From Acidimicrobiaceae bacterium (GTDB lineage: Bacteria; Actinomycetota; Acidimicrobiia; Acidimicrobiales; RAAP-2), in the NCBI GenBank assembly GCA_003142095.1, contig PLON01000028.1, positions 1 to 47,367 of the forward strand: 47,367 bases of DNA. The letters run 5' to 3'. Position 1 is the first letter of the stretch, and each line of letters begins with the position of its first letter. The notes under the pieces are model-generated. The model searched no databases. It saw only the letters and a program-made list of their open reading frames with translations, and was not told the DNA's origin. This document shows positions 36,815-45,779 of this stretch, piece by piece. The position numbers and the translations under genes were made by a program.

Positions 36815-37207
36815 TTGACTAAACCCCTCACCCAGACCACCGGCCGCCGCAAAGAAGCCGTTGCGCGCGTGCGCTTGCGTCCCGGGACCGGCACTATCAC
36901 GATTAACTCGCGTGCCTTCGACAACTACTTCACCTCGGCCACGCACCGCCAGATGGTGATGGAGCCGCTGCGCCTCATTGACGCCCAACAGACCTACGAC
37001 ATCGACGCCACCATCGAAGGTGGCGGCGTTGCGGGCCAGGCCGGCGCGCTGCGCCTCGGCATCTCACGCTCGCTGCTCGAAATCGATGAGGGCGTACGCC
37101 CGGCGCTGAAGAAGGCCGGACTGTTGACTCGCGACTCGCGCAAGAAGGAGACCAAGAAGTACGGTCTCAAAAAAGCGCGCAAGGCTCCTCAGTACTCCAA
37201 GCGTTAA
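36815..37207 (+). CDS. rpsI: 30S ribosomal protein S9
   Basis: Head protein whose C-terminus touches P-site tRNA. It has 130 residues, TTG start after [30 protein letters not shown] at the start and the universal [12 protein letters not shown] end are present. Its stop overlaps the glmM ATG (TAATG). Confidence 0.97.
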   Translation: MTKPLTQTTGRRKEAVARVRLRPGTGTITINSRAFDNYFTSATHRQMVMEPLRLIDAQQTYDIDATIEGGGVAGQAGALRLGISRSLLEIDEGVRPALKKAGLLTRDSRKKETKKYGLKKARKAPQYSKR

Positions 37208-38505
37208 TGGTTATGCCCGTGCGCTTTGGCACGGACGGCATCCGAGGGCGCGCGAGCGACGAGATCACCACGGACATCGCGTACCGACTCGGTTGCGCCG
37301 TCGCGACTGTCTTTTCCGTGCCGATCTTCGTCGGCTACGACACCCGTGAAAGTTCACCCACGCTGGCCGCGGCCGTGCTCGCGGGACTGAGCGACGGCGG
37401 AGCGCAGGGTGTCAACCTCGGTTTCTTTACGACGCCCGGTGTCGCGGTCATTGCCCAACAACGTGGCGGCGCGGGGATTGTCGTGTCGGCCTCGCACAAC
37501 CCCTACTACGACAACGGACTGAAGGTCCTTGGCGTGGGCGGCGCGAAACTTGACCACGCCACCGAAGCCGCCGTCGAAAGTGCGCTGAACGTCGCCGAGA
37601 GCCCGACGTCGAAGGAGTTCGCGGCGGTAGAGATCGACGAATCGGCCGAACACGACTACGTGAAGCACCTGCGCGAGCTCGCCCCGAGTGACCTTTCGTC
37701 TTTGTCAATCGTCGTCGACTGCGCCAACGGCGCGGCCTCACACGTCGCGCACGAATTATTTGACTCAACGGGCGCGACGCTGACGATCATCCACGACGAA
37801 CCCAATGGACGAAATATCAACGAAGGATCTGGATCGACGCACGTCGAAAGCCTCGTCGCGGCGGTGCGCGATATCGGCGCCGATCTCGGACTCGCGTTCG
37901 ACGGTGACGCCGACCGGCTCATCGCGGTGGACTCGGAAGGTACGGTGCGCGACGGCGACGACCTCATGGTGCTTTTCGCCCTAGACCGACTCGAACGAGG
38001 GGTTCTGGGCGGTGGCGTCGTCGTCACTTCGATGAGCAACCTCGGCCTCAAACGCGCCCTCGATGCGGCGAAGGTGGAGATCGAAGAGACCGACGTCGGC
38101 GACCGCAATGTCTTGCTCGCGCTTGAGGAAAAGTCTTGGATTCTCGGCGGTGAGCAGTCGGGTCACGTCATCTTTCGCGACCTCGCCCCGACCGGCGACG
38201 GACTGTTAACGGGTCTGTTGCTCGCCGAGCTGATCGTGCGGCGCGGACCACTCGCGGAAGTTGCCGGAGGTGCGTGGCGTCGTGTGCCCCAAGAGTTGTT
38301 CAGCGTGTCGCTCGAACACTTCAGCGACGACGTCGTCCAAGAGATCTTCAACGAGCTGCTCGAGGTCTACGGAGTCGAGCGCAGCGACGTCCGTCTTCTC
38401 GTGCGTCCGTCGGGAACCGAGCCACTCGTGCGCATCATGATCGAAGCACTCAACGCCGAATTCGTCGAAGTCTTCAGCGAACGTCTCACCTCGCTGTACG
38501 CCTAA
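37207..38505 (+). CDS. glmM: Phosphoglucosamine mutase
   Basis: Converts glucosamine-6-phosphate to glucosamine-1-phosphate for peptidoglycan precursors. It has 432 residues. RFGTDGIRG at the N-terminus, phosphoserine loop SASHNPYYDNG (Ser96), the metal loop DGDADRLIAVD and the phosphate-binding RPSGTEPLVRIMIE are visible. An ATG at 37213 is an alternative start. Works directly with GlmS, the next gene. Confidence 0.97.
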   Translation: MVMPVRFGTDGIRGRASDEITTDIAYRLGCAVATVFSVPIFVGYDTRESSPTLAAAVLAGLSDGGAQGVNLGFFTTPGVAVIAQQRGGAGIVVSASHNPYYDNGLKVLGVGGAKLDHATEAAVESALNVAESPTSKEFAAVEIDESAEHDYVKHLRELAPSDLSSLSIVVDCANGAASHVAHELFDSTGATLTIIHDEPNGRNINEGSGSTHVESLVAAVRDIGADLGLAFDGDADRLIAVDSEGTVRDGDDLMVLFALDRLERGVLGGGVVVTSMSNLGLKRALDAAKVEIEETDVGDRNVLLALEEKSWILGGEQSGHVIFRDLAPTGDGLLTGLLLAELIVRRGPLAEVAGGAWRRVPQELFSVSLEHFSDDVVQEIFNELLEVYGVERSDVRLLVRPSGTEPLVRIMIEALNAEFVEVFSERLTSLYA

Positions 38506-38517
38506 AGCGTCTGGAGA

Positions 38518-38532
38518 GGGCGAAAATCGCCC
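38518..38532 (+). terminator. Inverted repeat between glmM and glmS
   Basis: GGGCGA, AAA, TCGCCC is a perfect 6-bp stem, 13 nt after the glmM stop and just 5 nt upstream of the glmS -10. It could end glmM transcription or act as an operator on the glmS promoter. No U-tract. No sign of a glmS ribozyme, which would need about 150 nt. Confidence 0.35.
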
Positions 38533-38536
38533 AGAG

Positions 38537-38542
38537 TAGGCT
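38537..38542 (+). promoter_or_regulatory. -10 box for leaderless glmS mRNA
   Basis: TAGGCT is followed by exactly 6 nt and the ATG at 38549; the same hexamer and spacing occur before the M13 peptidase gene. No ribosome-binding site. Confidence 0.5.
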
Positions 38543-38548
38543 GGCTAT

Positions 38549-40390
38549 ATGTGCGGCATCATCGGAGTCGTGGGCTCCACGGACACACTGGAGACGCTGC
38601 TCGAAGGCTTGGCGCGCCTCGAATATCGTGGCTACGACTCAGCCGGAATTGCCCTTGTTCGCGCCGGGGAAATCTGGCGAGCGCGTACTGCGGAGGGTAC
38701 CGAATCAGTACGGGCCCTCAAGCTCGAGTGCGAGTTGGCACCCACAGGCTTTACCTCAGGAATCGGCCACACGCGATGGGCGACTCACGGCGGCCCAGAT
38801 ACGGTGAACGCCCATCCTCACCTCGACTGTTCGGGCAACGTCGCCATCATTCACAACGGCATCATTGAAAATCACACGGAGTTACAAGAGGCTCTAGAGT
38901 CGCGCGGTCATCTCTTTAGTTCACGCACCGACTCCGAAGTTCTCGCGCACCTCATAGAAGAGGCTCGTGCGCAAGGCCTCGAGCTCATCGAAGCGGTTCG
39001 CCAAAGCCTCCTCGTCGTGCGAGGCGCCTTCGCGGTCGCGGCTATGGACGCGACCGAACCAGACGTCATCGTGGCGGCGAGGCGCATCTCGCCGCTCATC
39101 GTGGGCACGGCTCCCGGCGTGACGTATCTCGCGAGCGACGTTCCCGCGATCTTGGATCGAGCGACGTCGTTCTACGCCGTGAACGACGACGAGATTGTGC
39201 GACTTGGGCCGGAGGGCTTTCGCGCAATCGATCTCGAGGGCGTGCCCGTTCGCTTGCATCAGCTCTCTATCGATTGGGACCTTGAGACAGCCGAGAAGGG
39301 TGGTCACGAGGACTTCATGACCAAGGAGATCAACGAGCAGCCCGAGGCCATTCGCGCCACCTTGCTTGATCGACGTCGTCGCGACGGAACCATCACTTTC
39401 GACGAGATGCGCATCTCCGACGAAGAGCTGCGTGACGTTAATCGCGTCGTGATCGTGGCCGCCGGCACGTCGCATCACGCGGCCCAGGTGGCCAAGTACG
39501 CCATCGAGCGCTGGGCGCGATTGAGCGTCGAGGTCGATATCTCAAGCGAGTACCGCTACCGCGACCCCATTGTCGAAGTGGGCACCCTGGTCATTGGTGT
39601 CTCGCAGAGTGGTGAGACGATCGACACCATCCAGGCCATTCGCGAAGCCAAGCGCCGTGGCGCGCGCGTCGTGGGCGTGTCCAATATCGTCGGTTCGTCG
39701 CTCGCGCGAGAGTCCGACGCCGTCATCTACACCCGCGCGGGGTTGGAGGTATCGGTCGCCTCCACCAAAGCCTTCGTCGCCCAGGTCGCGGCTCTCGAAC
39801 TCCTGGCGCTGCGTCTCGCGCAACTTCGTGAGACTCTGCCGCCGGACGATGTCGACGCGCTCTTCAAGGGCATCAACGCGGTGTCCGCCCAGGTAGCGAC
39901 GGCTCTCGAGCGTCGCTCCAGTGTCGAAGACGTCGCGAAACAACTTCTCGGCGCGCGAGATTTCTTTTTCATCGGCCGCCACGTCGGCTTTCCCACCTCG
40001 CTGGAGGGAGCTTTGAAACTGAAGGAGCTCACTTATCTGCACGCGGAAGGATATCCGGCGGGCGAATTAAAGCACGGGCCGCTTGCGCTCATTGAGCCCG
40101 GCGTCGTCGTCGTCGCCGTCGTCACCGACCCGGCCATGCACGAGAAGATGCTCTCCAACTTGGCTGAAGTGAAGGCGCGCGGCGCCACGGTCGTCGCGGT
40201 CGCGACGGATGACGATGAGTACGTCGACGCGATTGCCGATTACGTGCTGCGAGTACCCGCGACGGAACCGCTTTTTACGCCAATGGTCGACGTGGTGCCG
40301 CTGCAGATCTTCGCCTACTCCATGGCGCGCGGTCTCGGTCGCAACGTCGATCGTCCGCGCAACCTCGCCAAAACCGTGACGGTGGAGTAG
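38549..40390 (+). CDS. glmS: Glutamine-fructose-6-phosphate aminotransferase (isomerising)
   Basis: First step of UDP-GlcNAc synthesis. It has 613 residues: N-terminal amidohydrolase with nucleophile Cys2 (MCGIIGVVG) and GIGHTRWATHGGP, followed by two SIS domains (VAAGTSHHAAQVAKYAIERWA, VISQSGETIDT-like GVSQSGETIDTIQAIREAK, and FFIGRHVGFPTSLEGALKLKELTYLHAEGYPAGELKHGPLALIE). It ends RNLAKTVTVE as the family does. The acpS GTG overlaps its stop. Confidence 0.97.
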   Translation: MCGIIGVVGSTDTLETLLEGLARLEYRGYDSAGIALVRAGEIWRARTAEGTESVRALKLECELAPTGFTSGIGHTRWATHGGPDTVNAHPHLDCSGNVAIIHNGIIENHTELQEALESRGHLFSSRTDSEVLAHLIEEARAQGLELIEAVRQSLLVVRGAFAVAAMDATEPDVIVAARRISPLIVGTAPGVTYLASDVPAILDRATSFYAVNDDEIVRLGPEGFRAIDLEGVPVRLHQLSIDWDLETAEKGGHEDFMTKEINEQPEAIRATLLDRRRRDGTITFDEMRISDEELRDVNRVVIVAAGTSHHAAQVAKYAIERWARLSVEVDISSEYRYRDPIVEVGTLVIGVSQSGETIDTIQAIREAKRRGARVVGVSNIVGSSLARESDAVIYTRAGLEVSVASTKAFVAQVAALELLALRLAQLRETLPPDDVDALFKGINAVSAQVATALERRSSVEDVAKQLLGARDFFFIGRHVGFPTSLEGALKLKELTYLHAEGYPAGELKHGPLALIEPGVVVVAVVTDPAMHEKMLSNLAEVKARGATVVAVATDDDEYVDAIADYVLRVPATEPLFTPMVDVVPLQIFAYSMARGLGRNVDRPRNLAKTVTVE

Positions 40391-40776
40391 TGGCCACGAC
40401 CGGAGTCGGCATCGACCTCGTGGACGTCGATCGCTTTCGCCTCGCGCTCGAGCGCCATCCGCGCATCGTCGAGCGACTCTTCACTGACGGCGAACGCCGC
40501 GATGCTCATTCGCAGCCCGAACGTCTGGCCGCGCGATTTGCCGCGAAAGAAGCGGTCCTGAAGACGCTGCGCATCGGTGCGGGCGTGACGTCGTGGCGCT
40601 CGATCGAGGTGACTCTCAATGACGCGGGCGCCCCAAGCGTGGTGCTACACGAGCATGCGAGTGAGATCGCCGAGGCCCTTGGTATCGACGCGCTGCATCT
40701 CTCCATGACGCACACGGACCACCTCGCCGCCGCCTTCGTCGTCGGCTCGTCGAGGGATGAGCTCCGTGGTGGTTGA
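40390..40776 (+). CDS. acpS: Holo-[acyl-carrier-protein] synthase
   Basis: Transfers phosphopantetheine from CoA to acyl carrier protein. It has 128 residues. The magnesium/CoA ligands are Asp9 in GVGIDLVDVDRF and Glu54 in RFAAKEAVLKTL. HLSMTHTDHLAAAFVV near the end is typical. GTG start overlapping the glmS TAG by 1 nt; its end overlaps alr by 20 nt. Confidence 0.95.
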   Translation: MATTGVGIDLVDVDRFRLALERHPRIVERLFTDGERRDAHSQPERLAARFAAKEAVLKTLRIGAGVTSWRSIEVTLNDAGAPSVVLHEHASEIAEALGIDALHLSMTHTDHLAAAFVVGSSRDELRGG

Positions 40777-41917
40777 GGGCGTACGCCGTCCGGCCTGGGC
40801 GGAAGTCTCTACCTCGGCCATTAGCCACAACGTTCGGGCGCTGCGCGCCGTTGTTGGTGAGGCGTCCATCTGCGCGGTCGTCAAGGCGAACGGATACGGA
40901 CATGGTGCGGTAGTGGTCGCGAACGCGGCTTTGCAGGGTGGGGCGACGTCGCTCGCCGTCGCCCTCGTGGACGAGGGTCTCGAACTACGCCACGCCGGCG
41001 TCACGGCGCCGATTCTGCTGTTGGCCGAAATTCCCGCTGAGACGATCCCCGACGCGTTTGGCGACAACATCACGTTGACCATCGGGTCGATCGAGGGCGC
41101 GCGAGCGGCGGTGCGCTGGGCGAAGACCGTTGGCGGAACCCACGCGGTTCACGTCAAAGTCGACACGGGCATGCACCGCATGGGTGTCGCGCCCGACGAG
41201 CTCGATGACGTCGTCGATCTCCTCGCCGCATCCTCGAACGTGGAGCTCGAAGGCATCTACACCCACTTCAGTGTCGCTGACGGGCCAAGTCCCGCCGATC
41301 GCGCCTTCACCGAATCGCAGATTCAACTGTTCGACGAACTCGTGGCGGGTCTCGCGGCGCGAGGCATCACCCCCTCCGTCGTACACTGTGCGAACTCGGC
41401 GGGCGCCCTCGGGTACCCGACGTCGCGGCACACCATGGTGCGCGTTGGTCTCGCCATCTACGGCTACGTGCCGAGCGAATGGCTCACCGCGGCTCTCGAT
41501 GAAAAGGGTCAGCATCTACGACCCGCGCTCGCGCTTCGCGCCCAAGTAGTGGCCGTTCATCGCGTTAAGGCGGGGGCTCGCCCCAGTTACGGGCGCCGCC
41601 GCGCGTTGGAACGTGACGCCACCGTCGTCACCGTGCCCTTCGGCTACGCCGACGGATACCCGCGGCATCTCTTTGAGGGCGGAGCCGAGGTTCTGATTAA
41701 CGCGAAGCGCTATCGCGTCGCCGGCAATGTCACCATGGACCAGCTCGTGGTCGACGTGGGTGACGACGACGTTTCGCCCGGCGACGACGTTGTCTTGCTC
41801 GGGCGCCAGGGGAGCGAAGTCGTGAGCGCCGACGACTTGGCCGAGTGGGGAGACACCATCACCTGGGAGATTCTCGCGAGCCTTGGCGCGCGCGTTCCTC
41901 GAATCCTCGTGGACTGA
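40757..41917 (+). CDS. alr: Alanine racemase
   Basis: PLP enzyme making D-alanine for the cell wall. It has 386 residues. The PLP lysine is Lys43 in CAVVKANGYGHGA; the catalytic Tyr side is marked by the KVDTGMHRMG and HCANSAGAL segments and GYADGYPRH, and the domain ends GDTITWEILASLGARVPR. Overlaps acpS by 20 nt from the ATG at 40757; later in-frame GTGs are possible starts. Confidence 0.95.
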   Translation: MSSVVVEGVRRPAWAEVSTSAISHNVRALRAVVGEASICAVVKANGYGHGAVVVANAALQGGATSLAVALVDEGLELRHAGVTAPILLLAEIPAETIPDAFGDNITLTIGSIEGARAAVRWAKTVGGTHAVHVKVDTGMHRMGVAPDELDDVVDLLAASSNVELEGIYTHFSVADGPSPADRAFTESQIQLFDELVAGLAARGITPSVVHCANSAGALGYPTSRHTMVRVGLAIYGYVPSEWLTAALDEKGQHLRPALALRAQVVAVHRVKAGARPSYGRRRALERDATVVTVPFGYADGYPRHLFEGGAEVLINAKRYRVAGNVTMDQLVVDVGDDDVSPGDDVVLLGRQGSEVVSADDLAEWGDTITWEILASLGARVPRILVD

Positions 41918-41918
41918 C

Positions 41919-42464
41919 GTGGGCGAGTTCGAAGAAATGTCGACGTGCACGCGCTGTGTTCTTGCGGCGACTCGCCAGCGAGTGGTGGTCGGATCGGGGC
42001 CTCTCGAGGCGCGCCTCATGATCGTGGGTGAGGCCCCCGGTCGCACCGAAGACGAAGGCGGCGCGCCCTTCATTGGACGAAGCGGTCGACTCTTCTTTAC
42101 GTTGCTCGAAGAAGAGGTCGGCCTGACGCGCGAAGAGTGCTACGTGACCAACGTCGTGAAGTGTCGTCCGCCCGCGAACCGAACACCGACACCCGTGGAA
42201 ATTGCCACCTGTCGACCCTGGCTGATCGAACAGTTAGATCGAGTGGCTCCGAGCTTCATCTTGACCCTCGGTAATACCGCGGGACGAGCCATCTTCTCCT
42301 ACCAATCGGGAATCGGCCAAGTGCACGGCCACGTGTTTCGCTCCGGAGCGATCCGAGGCGTCCCCACGTATCACCCGGCGGCGGCGCTTCGTGGAGGTCC
42401 GAGCGTTGTCGGCGTCATGCGCGCAGACCTTGGCGTTATCAAACGCCTCATCGAGGCGTCGTGA
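41919..42464 (+). CDS. udg: Family 4-type uracil-DNA glycosylase, iron-sulfur
   Basis: Removes uracil from DNA. It has 181 residues from GTG 41919, 1 nt after the alr stop. Cys10, Cys13 (CTRC), Cys82 (VKCRPP) and Cys98 (ATCRPW) fit the 4Fe-4S ligands. The active-site motif GEAPGRTEDEGG (37 on) and the C-terminal TYHPAAALR with its His are present. The frame opens earlier at 41883, but that lies in alr. In several actinobacteria this position carries other genes, so the insertion is notable. Confidence 0.9.
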   Translation: MGEFEEMSTCTRCVLAATRQRVVVGSGPLEARLMIVGEAPGRTEDEGGAPFIGRSGRLFFTLLEEEVGLTREECYVTNVVKCRPPANRTPTPVEIATCRPWLIEQLDRVAPSFILTLGNTAGRAIFSYQSGIGQVHGHVFRSGAIRGVPTYHPAAALRGGPSVVGVMRADLGVIKRLIEAS

Positions 42465-42937
42465 GCTGGCGACGGTACGGCGCGAGTGCCGAGGAGACCC
42501 AGGCCGCCGGCGAGGCCTTCGCGTTCGTCTTGCGACCTGGCGACATCGTGCTCTTGAGTGGACCGCTCGGCGCGGGCAAGACAACGTTCACCCAGGGCGT
42601 GGGGCGCGGCCTCGGAGTTAGAGAGCGCGTGACGAGTCCCACCTTCACGATGGTGCGACAACACGAGTGTGTCAACGACCTTGGAATTATGACTCTGCAC
42701 CACGCCGACGTGTACCGAGTGGGCTCGCTCGGCGAAGTGGACGACCTCGCGCTCGGCGAACTGGTCGAGGAGTCTGGCGTGGCTCTCGTTGAATGGGGCG
42801 ACATCGCACCGTCGGTCTTCGGACTCGACGTCATCACCGTCGTGTTCGTCATCGACGAACACGACGGTCGCACTCTCGAAGTGGACGGCGCATTGAGTGG
42901 CCGCGAGGCGGCTCTCGACGCGTGGGCCCAGTCGTGA
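42461..42937 (+). CDS. tsaE: tRNA t6A biosynthesis ATPase TsaE
   Basis: P-loop ATPase that resets the TsaBD complex making N6-threonylcarbamoyladenosine at tRNA position 37. It has 158 residues. Walker A GPLGAGKTT is at 34-42; VTSPTFTMV and HHADVYRV follow, and VALVEWGD marks the Walker B-like region. GTG start overlapping udg by 4 nt. Confidence 0.94.
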   Translation: MSWRRYGASAEETQAAGEAFAFVLRPGDIVLLSGPLGAGKTTFTQGVGRGLGVRERVTSPTFTMVRQHECVNDLGIMTLHHADVYRVGSLGEVDDLALGELVEESGVALVEWGDIAPSVFGLDVITVVFVIDEHDGRTLEVDGALSGREAALDAWAQS

Positions 42938-43614
42938 ACATCCTCGCGATCGAGACGGCGACGACGGCGTGCGCTATTGCGCTACGCGTCGCGTCGGGCG
43001 AAGAGTTCGAGGTCATTCTCGACGACGAACGCCACCACACCGAGTCCCTCACCCCGGGCATCCGCGATCTGCTCGCGCGCGTCGGCCTCGCGGCCAAGGA
43101 CCTCGATCGGGTGGTCGTCGATCGTGGACCCGGTCTCTACACCGGGCTGCGCGTGGGCGTCGCGACGGCAATCGGGCTTAGCCTCGGGGCCAGCGCCGAA
43201 CTCGTGTCGGTGACGTCGCTCGAACTGTTGGCCCACGGCGCACACCGCAGTGGTGTACGCGGAACATTCGTGAGCGCCGTCGACGGTCGTCGCGGCGAAC
43301 TGTTCGTGCAGACATTCTCGTTGGGCGACGAGGTGAGCCCACGAAGTGAGCCCGAAGTGACCCGGCCGGATGCTTTGCGAGATGAGTGGGCTCAGCGCGA
43401 CGAAACCGCGACCTTCGGCGGTGACGGCGTCGCGCGCTACGAGGCCGCGTTTCGAGAACTGTCGCGCGCGACGCTCCTCGACCTACGCGTCCCTCCGCCC
43501 ATCGAAGCGTTGAGCCTCGGTGCGATTCGGCCACCTGAATCTCTCGTTTCGCCGATGTATCTGCGTGAAGCGGATGCCGTCGCGAACTTTTCGACGCGAG
43601 AACGATCGTCGTGA
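42934..43614 (+). CDS. tsaB: tRNA t6A biosynthesis protein TsaB
   Basis: Non-catalytic partner of TsaD in the t6A complex. It has 226 residues from GTG 42934 (VNILAIETATTACAIALR), overlapping the tsaE stop by 4 nt; an earlier open frame inside tsaE is ignored. The ASKHA-type N-domain shows VVVDRGPGLYTGLRVGVATAIGLSLG. GTG of rimI overlaps its stop by 4 nt. Confidence 0.94.
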   Translation: MNILAIETATTACAIALRVASGEEFEVILDDERHHTESLTPGIRDLLARVGLAAKDLDRVVVDRGPGLYTGLRVGVATAIGLSLGASAELVSVTSLELLAHGAHRSGVRGTFVSAVDGRRGELFVQTFSLGDEVSPRSEPEVTRPDALRDEWAQRDETATFGGDGVARYEAAFRELSRATLLDLRVPPPIEALSLGAIRPPESLVSPMYLREADAVANFSTRERSS

Positions 43615-44060
43615 GCGATTGGATCATTCGCTTGGCCGAACGTCGCGACGTGCCCGAGTTACTCGTCATCGAAGTCGCTCAGTTTCCGGAGCCGTGGTCC
43701 AGGGCCATGTTGCTCGACGAGATCAACAACGTGGAGAACCGCCGATACACCGTCGCGATAGAAAACAAGACGATCATCGGGTACCTCGGTGTCATGTTCG
43801 TTATGGACGAACTGCACATCAACACGCTCGGCACACTAACGGGCCACGAAAGTCGTGGAGTCGCGACGTCGTTGATGGACGAGGCCTGGATCGACGCCCA
43901 GGCGCGGGGCGTTCTTCGCGCCACCCTAGAAGTCGCCGTCTCAAACAACCGCGCGCAAGCCCTCTATGCGCGCTACGGCTTTCGACCGGTGGGAGTTCGC
44001 AAGAACTACTACGAACGCACGCAGGAAGACGCACTCATTCTTTGGGCGGACCTCGACTGA
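43611..44060 (+). CDS. rimI: Ribosomal protein S18 N-alpha-acetyltransferase-like GNAT
   Basis: GNAT enzyme of 149 residues. IEVAQFPEPWSRAMLLDEINN at the front, LTGHESRGVATSLMDEAWIDAQARG (acetyl-CoA site) and LEVAVSNNRAQALYARYGFRPVGVRKNYYERTQEDALIL are RimI-like, including the Tyr-Tyr near the end. Set between tsaB and tsaD as in many actinobacteria. The protein substrate is inferred from the name of the family only. Confidence 0.9.
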   Translation: MSDWIIRLAERRDVPELLVIEVAQFPEPWSRAMLLDEINNVENRRYTVAIENKTIIGYLGVMFVMDELHINTLGTLTGHESRGVATSLMDEAWIDAQARGVLRATLEVAVSNNRAQALYARYGFRPVGVRKNYYERTQEDALILWADLD

Positions 44061-44078
44061 GCTGAGCGTGGCGCGCTT

Positions 44079-44084
44079 TACGCT
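44079..44084 (+). promoter_or_regulatory. -10 box for leaderless tsaD mRNA
   Basis: TACGCT, then exactly 6 nt, then the GTG at 44091. No ribosome-binding site in the 30-nt gap after rimI. This may give tsaD-pdxH its own start despite the closely packed genes. Confidence 0.45.
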
Positions 44085-44090
44085 ATTCGG

Positions 44091-45098
44091 GTGGCGTTAG
44101 TCCTGGGCATTGAGACGAGTTGTGACGAGACGGCCGCCGCCGTGGTGGACGACGAGTTTCGTGTGCATTCGTCGGTCGTCGAGTCCTCGATTGATCTACA
44201 CCGGGCCTTTGGTGGAGTCGTACCCGAACTGGCCGGTCGCGCGCACGTCGCAACGATCGGACCCGTCGTGCGTCGCGCTCTCGACGACGCCGGCCTCGAT
44301 CCCAGTTCGCCCGCGATTAGCGGCGTCGCGGTCACGAGCGGTCCGGGCCTCATTGGCTCGTTGCTGGTCGGACTTTCGAGCGCGAAGGCGCTCGCCTACG
44401 CGTGGGACGTGCCCTTCATTGGAGTCAATCACCTCGAGGGCCACCTTTTCGCGCCGCTCCTTGAGGCGAGGGATCTTCAGTGGCCTCTCATGACGCTGCT
44501 CGTCTCGGGTGGTCACAGTCTCATTGTCCTGCAACCTGGCCCGGGACAACACGACGTACTCGGAGAGACGATCGACGACGCGGCGGGCGAGGCCTACGAC
44601 AAGGTGGCGCGCTGGCTCGGACTTGGTTACCCCGGGGGGCCCGAGATCGATCGACTCGCTAAAGAAGGTTCGCCTGAAGCGATGAAACTCCCGGTCTCCA
44701 TGATCGGCGACGACTTTGACCTTTCGTTCTCGGGACTGAAGACCGCGGTCGTTCGCGCCACCGAGGCGCACCGCGAGATCGCGCTCGCCGACGTAGCGGC
44801 GTCCTTTCAGGCGGCGCTCTCAGAACAACTTCTTCGAAAGTTGCGCCACGCCCTTGAGCGATACGACGTGGCGGGAGTGGCTCTCGCCGGGGGAGTCGCG
44901 GCGAACTCGGCGCTACGTGCGGGCGTCACGCAGTTGGCCAAAGAGTTCGGTCTCGTGGTCCACCTGCCCACAATGGCGATGTGCACCGACAACGCGGCCA
45001 TGATCGCTGCCGCAGGTTTGCACCGCTTGGCGACGAGTGGACCGAGCCCGCTTGATCTCTCCGCGCGACCGAACTGGCAACTGGCGGACGTCTCGTGA
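44091..45098 (+). CDS. tsaD: tRNA N6-adenosine threonylcarbamoyltransferase
   Basis: Catalytic subunit that attaches threonylcarbamoyl to A37 of ANN-decoding tRNAs. It has 335 residues. GIETSCDETAAAVVD is at 6-20, metal ligands His114 and His118 in NHLEGHLF, GGHSLIV, and AGGVAANSALR near the C-terminus. GTG start. The pdxH GTG overlaps its stop by 4 nt. Confidence 0.97.
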   Translation: MALVLGIETSCDETAAAVVDDEFRVHSSVVESSIDLHRAFGGVVPELAGRAHVATIGPVVRRALDDAGLDPSSPAISGVAVTSGPGLIGSLLVGLSSAKALAYAWDVPFIGVNHLEGHLFAPLLEARDLQWPLMTLLVSGGHSLIVLQPGPGQHDVLGETIDDAAGEAYDKVARWLGLGYPGGPEIDRLAKEGSPEAMKLPVSMIGDDFDLSFSGLKTAVVRATEAHREIALADVAASFQAALSEQLLRKLRHALERYDVAGVALAGGVAANSALRAGVTQLAKEFGLVVHLPTMAMCTDNAAMIAAAGLHRLATSGPSPLDLSARPNWQLADVS

Positions 45099-45706
45099 CA
45101 GAGCGCTGGGTACCGTTCGAGCTTGACGATCTTGACCTCAACCCCTTCGTTCAATTCGATCGCTGGTTCGATGACGCGAAAGACGTTATGGCCGAGCGAG
45201 AAGCGATCGCTCTGGCCACGGCGTCGAGCGAGGGAGAGCCGAGCGCGCGCATGGTGCTCTTACGTCATCATGACGGATCGTCTTTTGGCTGGTACACGAA
45301 CTACGACTCACGAAAGGGCGACGAGCTCGCAGCGAATCCGAAAGCCGCACTTCTCTGGTACTGCGAAGCGCTCGGTCGTCAGATTCGCATCGAAGGAACG
45401 ATCACGAGGGCGTCGGCCGAGGAGTCCGACGCCTATTTCGCGACGCGTCCGCGCGGCAGTCAACTGGGCGCCTACGCGAGCCACCAGAGCGAGCCCCTCG
45501 CGAGTCGGGAGGAGCTCGAGGCGGCCGTGCGCGGTCTCGATCGGCAGTTCGAGGGAGTGGACGTCCCTCGTCCGTCCAATTGGGGCGGGTACCGACTGAC
45601 GGCAAATCGCTTTGAGTTCTGGCAACACCGCGAGGACCGCCTCCACGACCGCGCGGTCTATGTGCCCGATGGATCCTCGTGGCGCCGGGAGCGCCTGTCG
45701 CCGTAA
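45095..45706 (+). CDS. pdxH: Pyridoxamine/pyridoxine 5'-phosphate oxidase
   Basis: FMN enzyme producing PLP. It has 203 residues. EREAIALATASSEGEPSARMVLLRHHDGSSFGWYTNYDSRKGDEL, QIRIEGTITRAS, RPRGSQLGAYASHQSEPL and the terminal NRFEFWQHREDRLHDRAVYVPDGSSWRRERLSP match the family. PLP would serve Alr and CobD in this window. Confidence 0.95.
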   Translation: MTERWVPFELDDLDLNPFVQFDRWFDDAKDVMAEREAIALATASSEGEPSARMVLLRHHDGSSFGWYTNYDSRKGDELAANPKAALLWYCEALGRQIRIEGTITRASAEESDAYFATRPRGSQLGAYASHQSEPLASREELEAAVRGLDRQFEGVDVPRPSNWGGYRLTANRFEFWQHREDRLHDRAVYVPDGSSWRRERLSP

Positions 45707-45722
45707 ACCCGTAATTCGGGTT
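45706..45722 (+). terminator. Hairpin directly after pdxH
   Basis: AACCCG, TAATT, CGGGTT forms a perfect 6-bp stem starting on the last base of the pdxH stop codon. No U-run. Likely 3'-end stabiliser or weak terminator before the heat-shock promoter. Confidence 0.4.
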
Positions 45723-45779
45723 CGGTTGAGTGATTTCAGACGGAAATCGGGGAGACCGCGTGGCCCTGGAGATCTTCTG

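Noticed and set aside
38506-38548. glmS ribozyme or riboswitch upstream of glmS
   Set aside because: Only 43 nt separate glmM and glmS, too little for the ribozyme, and the -10 box sits 6 nt before the ATG.
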